DNA from: CAWIUB01 sp963839175 | Lineage (GTDB): Bacteria > Actinomycetota > Actinomycetes > Mycobacteriales > Jatrophihabitantaceae | Assembly: GCA_963839175.1 (NCBI GenBank) | Contig: CAWIUB010000013.1 | Coordinates: 62,001-126,000, forward strand | DNA: 64,000 nucleotides | Direction of reading: 5' to 3' | Shown here: one piece after another, positions 60,205 through 64,000 of the stretch | Numbering within the stretch: the stretch's first letter is position 1 | Layout: every line of letters starts with the position of its first letter | The notes under the pieces: model-generated | Told to the model about the DNA's origin: nothing | What the model saw: only the letters and a program-made list of their open reading frames with translations | The model's database searches: none | Position numbers and translations under genes: made by a program

Positions 60205-60578
60205 GGGCCGTGCTCGATACCTCGGTACTGATCGGCGAGGATGCTCCCGGGGAGGTCGAGGCGGCGATCAGCGTCGCGTCAATCACCGAACTGCATTTCG
60301 GAGTTCTGGTCACCGACGATCCGGACGAACGTGCCCGGCGCGCTGATCGGCTGGCGGTGGTGGAGGCGACGTTCGACCCGCTTCCGGTGACGGTCGAGGT
60401 CGCGCGGACGTGGGGTCGGTTGGCGGCCGCGGTCGCCAGGCGCGGCGGCGTACCGCGTCGACGCCAGATCGACCTGGCGATTGCAGCCACGGCGGCCGTC
60501 GAACAGGTGCCGCTGTTGAGCCACAACGTCGCTGATCTCCAACTAATCGGGGACTTGGTTGACGTGCGCCGGCCCTGA
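60201..60578 (+). CDS. vapC: VapC-type PIN toxin
   Basis: The 125-residue PIN protein has AVLDTSVLIG with the first Asp, ISVASITELHFGVL with Glu, and RQIDLAIAATAAVEQVPLLSHNVADLQLI, where the third Asp is in QIDLAIA and the last in NVADLQ. It is a presumed RNase. ATG 60201 overlaps the antitoxin stop. Confidence 0.9.
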   Translation: MRAVLDTSVLIGEDAPGEVEAAISVASITELHFGVLVTDDPDERARRADRLAVVEATFDPLPVTVEVARTWGRLAAAVARRGGVPRRRQIDLAIAATAAVEQVPLLSHNVADLQLIGDLVDVRRP

Positions 60579-60622
60579 GCGCCATCCGGTGCTCGGCGTC
60601 GCTGACATGCTGTCCCGAGTGA

Positions 60623-61831
60623 TCAAGCAACGGGGCGCAGCTGGCCTATCGCGATCGGGTCGGTGAACAGCGGCCGGAAGGCGAGGTCGGCCGCACCCAG
60701 CAGCGATGAATCGTCGCCCAAGCCGGCCGAGCGCAGCTCGACTCCCTGCCGGGACGCGGCCATCGCCCGGCGCTCCATCTCGACCTCGATCTCCCGCCGG
60801 GCCAACTCGAGCACATCGCCGAGCGACCCACCCATGATCACTACCTGCGGATTGAGCAGGTTCACCATGCTCGCGACCGTCCGGCCGAGAGACACCCCGA
60901 CGGCGCGCACGCCATTGAGTGCCAGCGGCTCGCCGGCCCGGGCCGCGGCGAACACGTCGGCCACGCTCTCCCGCGTCGGGGGATCCAACCGGCCGGAGAG
61001 CCGCATGAGCGCCTGCTCGCCGATATAGGTCTCCACGCAGCCCCGCCCGCCGCAGTGGCACGGCGGACCGGACGAGTCGAGCATCATGTGCCCGACCTCG
61101 CCGGCGAGCCCGTCGTGGCCGGACAGCGGGTTACCGCCGGTAATGATCCCTCCGCCGACTCCGATCTTGCCGTTGAGGTAGACCAAGTCGTCGCGGCCCC
61201 GCCCGGCGCCGCGACGATGCTCGGCCAGTGCTCCGAGGTCCGCATCGTTGCCGAGGTAGACGGGCACGCTCGCCGGGACCAGGTCTGCGAGAATCTCCGC
61301 CAAGGGCTCGTTCTCCCAGCCCAGGTTGGGCGCCAACTCGACCCGGCCGTCGGATCGACGGACGGTGCCGGGGATGCTGGCGCCCAGGCCCACCGGCCAG
61401 GCGCGCCCCGGCATCTCGTCCGCCAAGGCCGGCAGTGCTGCACCGATGACCTGCCCGACGTCGGCCGGACCACGACGGTCGGCGCCAATCCGCGCCTCTC
61501 GGCGACCGAGAATCCGCCCGCCGAGTCCGACGGCGGCGCACACCACCCGGTCGACCTCGATGTCCGCCGCGAACGCGTATGGTCCGTCCGCGCGGAAACC
61601 CACCACGTGAGACGGCCGTCCGGCCCGCTCATTGGCGCTGGGGACGTGTTCAGACAGCGTGCCTAGGCTCGTCAGGTCAGCGACCAGCGCTCCGATCGTG
61701 GACCGATTCAGCCCGAGCCGTTGGGTGAGCGCGGCGCGGGTGAGTTCCCCATCGACGTCGACCTGCGTGAGCAGCAGCCCGAGGTTGTGTCGCCGGATCT
61801 CGTCTGGTCGCGCGGCCGGCGAACGGGGCAT
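60623..61831 (-). CDS. ROK-family transcriptional regulator, XylR/NagC type
   Basis: The 402-residue regulator has an N-terminal winged helix (TRAALTQRLGLNRSTIGALVADLTSLG near residues 29-58) and a C-terminal ROK sugar-kinase-like domain. The zinc motif CHCGGRGCVETYIG lies near 265, with GHDGLAGEVGHMML before it and GLGASIPGTVRRSDGRVELAPNL near 145. ATG 61831 is chosen over an upstream ATG because RPDEIRRHN is the usual start. It is adjacent to the sugar ABC genes, so it probably represses them until the sugar binds. Confidence 0.92.
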   Translation of the reverse strand: MPRSPAARPDEIRRHNLGLLLTQVDVDGELTRAALTQRLGLNRSTIGALVADLTSLGTLSEHVPSANERAGRPSHVVGFRADGPYAFAADIEVDRVVCAAVGLGGRILGRREARIGADRRGPADVGQVIGAALPALADEMPGRAWPVGLGASIPGTVRRSDGRVELAPNLGWENEPLAEILADLVPASVPVYLGNDADLGALAEHRRGAGRGRDDLVYLNGKIGVGGGIITGGNPLSGHDGLAGEVGHMMLDSSGPPCHCGGRGCVETYIGEQALMRLSGRLDPPTRESVADVFAAARAGEPLALNGVRAVGVSLGRTVASMVNLLNPQVVIMGGSLGDVLELARREIEVEMERRAMAASRQGVELRSAGLGDDSSLLGAADLAFRPLFTDPIAIGQLRPVA

Positions 61832-61853
61832 GGTCTGACGCAGTCTCGCCCGA

Positions 61854-63332
61854 TCAGCCCACGCCGGTCGAGCGCGCACGTCGCCGCGACAGGGCGTCGG
61901 CGGCAGCGGCGAAGAGCAGGACTACGCAGGTGATGATCAGGTTGTACTGCGGTCCGAGATTCGGCTTCAGGCTCAGGCCGTTGGGAATGATCGCGATGAC
62001 CAGGCCACCGATGAGCGCGTCACGGATGTGGCCCTTGCCGCCGAACAGCGACGTCCCACCGATGACCGCGGCGGCGACCGCGAACAGCAGGGTGTTGCCG
62101 CCGCCCGACGTGCCGTCGACGCTCCCGGTGCGTGCCGCTGCTACGACGCCGGCGAGCCCGGCGATGGAAGAGCAGAAGATGAACGCGGAGATGCGCATCT
62201 GCTGTACATCGATGCCCGCGCGGCGCGCGGCTTCGGCGCTGCCGCCGACCGCGTAGAGGTGACGGCCGAAGCGGGTCTTGCCAAGGATGAGCGTCAGGAT
62301 CAGCAGCATCACCAGCACGATCGGAACGATGCGCGGGATACCCTCCTGCGTCACGAATTTGGTTAGCGACCGATTCTGGTTCAGCAGCCACACTGCGGCC
62401 GCAGTAATGGCGGCGAGAACGCCGCCCTTGAGCAGCACGACAGAGATCGGATCGGCGACCAGGCCGTTGGCTCGATTGCGCGCCGCCCGCCACAGGGTGA
62501 AGGCCAGATAGCCGCCGGCGCTGACCGCCCACAGGATCCAGCCCCACAGTGGGGTGATGCTCGAGGCGGCGGACTCCAGGTCGAAGATGAACTTGTTCTG
62601 CCCGACGTTGATCGACGCGCCCTGCCCGACGAACTCCAACAGCACGCCCTGCCAACCGAGGAAAAGGGCCAGGGTAACGACGAAGGACGGAATGCCGACT
62701 TTCGCCACGAGGAATCCGGTGAGGATGCCGATCGACGTGCCGATGCACATCGCCAGCAGGATCGCTACGACCGCATTGTCGCTCAGATGCGTGAACCATA
62801 TGACGAGCCCGACGACGACCAATGCGACCGCGACCCAGATCCGGTAGAGTGCCGCGATTGCAGCCGTGATGAGCATCATCAGGCCGACCGCGTAGAACGT
62901 CGCAGTGCCCAGATGCTTCTGAAGATCTCCGCCGTTGCTGACGGCGATGCCCATCGCGGCTGCGCAGACACCACTGGCCGTGCCGGCAGACAGGTCGATC
63001 TCGCCGAGCAACAGCACGAACACGAGGCCCATGCCGAGTACCACGATGGGTGCCGCCTGAGTGATCAGGTTCGCCATGTTCGTCTTGGTGAGGAACTTGT
63101 CACTGACATTCGCGAAGATGATCACTAGCACGATGAGGCCGATGATGGCGGGCAGCATGCCGACGTCGCCGCCCCGCACCCGCTGCACGTAGTTGGTGAA
63201 GGACTCCCTGATTGAGGTGGGCCCGATGTCCTGGCTGAAGTCGGTACCGGCGAGCGACGGGGTCGCCACTGGTCCGGCGGTAGCGGGCGGGGTCGAGGTC
63301 ACGGTAGGCGGTTGACCCTCGGTGTTTGTCAT
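61854..63332 (-). CDS. Sugar ABC transporter permease, XylH type
   Basis: The 492-residue permease has about twelve hydrophobic segments and belongs to the ribose/xylose/galactoside BPD_transp_2 family. Landmarks are LGEIDLSAGTASGVCAA near 113, the EAA-like loop AARRAGIDVQQMRISAFIFC near 358, and GSVDGTSGGGNTLLFAVAAAVIGGTSLFGGKG near 395. The long N-terminal tail and extra central hydrophobic region fit the XylH subgroup. It lies 8 bases downstream of the ATPase gene and upstream of the ROK regulator, so it is part of one operon. Confidence 0.9.
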   Translation of the reverse strand: MTNTEGQPPTVTSTPPATAGPVATPSLAGTDFSQDIGPTSIRESFTNYVQRVRGGDVGMLPAIIGLIVLVIIFANVSDKFLTKTNMANLITQAAPIVVLGMGLVFVLLLGEIDLSAGTASGVCAAAMGIAVSNGGDLQKHLGTATFYAVGLMMLITAAIAALYRIWVAVALVVVGLVIWFTHLSDNAVVAILLAMCIGTSIGILTGFLVAKVGIPSFVVTLALFLGWQGVLLEFVGQGASINVGQNKFIFDLESAASSITPLWGWILWAVSAGGYLAFTLWRAARNRANGLVADPISVVLLKGGVLAAITAAAVWLLNQNRSLTKFVTQEGIPRIVPIVLVMLLILTLILGKTRFGRHLYAVGGSAEAARRAGIDVQQMRISAFIFCSSIAGLAGVVAAARTGSVDGTSGGGNTLLFAVAAAVIGGTSLFGGKGHIRDALIGGLVIAIIPNGLSLKPNLGPQYNLIITCVVLLFAAAADALSRRRARSTGVG

Positions 63333-63340
63333 CTGATGCC

Positions 63341-64000
63341 TCACATGCTCACGTCAGCGGTGGCGGGGGCAAGCCCGATGGGTCCGGAACGCCCGGTCGT
63401 GATGAGTTCGACGATCTGGCTCACCGACGAATTCTTCGCCTCTACCTCGGCCGCGAGGCGCCCGAGGTAGAGCGCATCGACGCGATCTGCCACTTCCATG
63501 ACGTCATTCATGTTGTGCGAGATGATCACCACACCGACACCCGAGTCGGCCAGCCGGCGCACGAGTTGCAGCACCTGCGCGGTCTGTGCGACGCCGAGAG
63601 CTGCGGTGGGCTCGTCGAGCACCACAACCCGGCTCTTCCAGAGCACCGACTTGGCGATGGCCACTGTCTGGCGCTGGCCACCGGAGAGGCTGGCTACCTT
63701 CTGGCGCACCGACTTGAGCGTCCGCACCGACAGACTCGTCAGTGCCTCGCGGGCCTGGCGCTCCATGTTTCCTTCATTCAGCGAGAGCCCACCGGCATGG
63801 GCCACCTCCCGGCCGAGGAACATGTTCTGCACGACGTCGAGGTTGTCGGCCAGTGCCAGATCCTGGTACACGATCTCGATGCCGAGGGCCGCGGCGTCGC
63901 GTGGCCCGTGGATCGTCGCATGGTGGCCGTCGAAGATGATCTCGCCGCTGTCGATCGGGTAGATGCCGGCGAGACACTTGACCAGCGTGGACTTCCCGGC
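63341..64000 (-). CDS. Sugar ABC transporter ATP-binding protein, C-terminal part
   Basis: The last 219 codons of a sugar ABC ATPase lie in the window; the start is beyond the right edge. The visible sequence begins inside Walker A (AGKSTL), followed by the Q-loop VYQDLALADNL, the signature SLSGGQRQTVAIAKS, Walker B VVLDEPTAALG and the switch in VIISHNMNDVM. The visible part holds only one ATPase domain, followed by a short tail, as in single-domain XylG-like proteins. It is the upstream partner of the permease. Confidence 0.93.
   Translation of the reverse strand, partial: AGKSTLVKCLAGIYPIDSGEIIFDGHHATIHGPRDAAALGIEIVYQDLALADNLDVVQNMFLGREVAHAGGLSLNEGNMERQAREALTSLSVRTLKSVRQKVASLSGGQRQTVAIAKSVLWKSRVVVLDEPTAALGVAQTAQVLQLVRRLADSGVGVVIISHNMNDVMEVADRVDALYLGRLAAEVEAKNSSVSQIVELITTGRSGPIGLAPATADVSM

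Overview
This window is a stretch of GC-rich actinobacterial chromosome. Marker genes only or mostly found in Actinobacteria (whiA, rbpA, opcA, a G5-domain cell-wall hydrolase, the sufR-B-D-C-S-U-T operon) make this firm. The gene order from uvrC through the sugar-phosphate block to suf and an ABC-F gene parallels, from memory, the Mycobacterium tuberculosis Rv1420-Rv1473 neighbourhood, with many deletions. The genus cannot be read from the sequence; a non-mycobacterial lineage such as Frankiales/Jatrophihabitans-like soil actinobacteria is only a guess.

Layout. 1-4.4 kb: thiamine genes (5' end of thiO under a TPP riboswitch, thiE, thiD), a G5/transglycosylase wall enzyme and two small oxygenase/glyoxalase-fold proteins. 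4.5-10.6 kb: a tandem pair of secreted L,D-transpeptidase-like proteins, a pair of membrane bPH2 proteins, a hydrolase, an orphan FolC-like domain, a LysM protein and a dodecin. 10.6-14.7 kb: a decayed acetyltransferase, a PIN toxin-antitoxin pair, and an operon of two atypical kinases (RIO1 and DUF4032) plus a metallo-beta-lactamase-fold hydrolase, headed by a short leader ORF. 14.8-24 kb: proS, a MITE-like insertion, ung, a second vapBC, uvrA, a substrate-binding/VWA protein and an adenosine deaminase-family enzyme. 24-29 kb: uvrC-rapZ-yvcK-whiA. 29-33 kb: gap-pgk-tpiA-secG and rbpA. 33-40 kb, minus strand: tkt-tal-zwf-opcA-pgl, i.e. the pentose phosphate pathway, with repeat-derived mini-ORFs coupled to the starts of tkt, zwf and opcA. 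40-46.5 kb: heme O and heme A synthases (ctaB, ctaA), an ATP-grasp protein, DUF445, an ABC-2 exporter and plsC. 46.6-53.9 kb: the suf operon, with an intein in SufB and a frameshift in sufD. 53.9-60.6 kb: metallopeptidase, ABC-F protein with a tiny upstream ORF, HTH protein, enoyl-CoA hydratase, ABC exporter and a third toxin-antitoxin pair. 60.6-64 kb: ROK regulator and a xylose-type sugar ABC transporter running off the right edge.

Functionally the window is mainly core metabolism: glycolysis and the oxidative pentose phosphate pathway feed NADPH and precursors, ctaA/ctaB supply cytochrome oxidase heme, and Suf builds Fe-S clusters. Nucleotide excision repair (uvrA, uvrC) and base excision (ung) are also here. 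Many genes start at GTG or ATG placed 6-7 bases after a TANNNT hexamer, which suggests widespread leaderless transcripts. I saw no tRNA, rRNA, CRISPR array or prophage. The most unusual structures are the SufB intein next to a frameshifted sufD, the kinase pair operon, the coupled mini-ORFs in the pentose-phosphate operon, and the short leader ORF ahead of the ABC-F gene.
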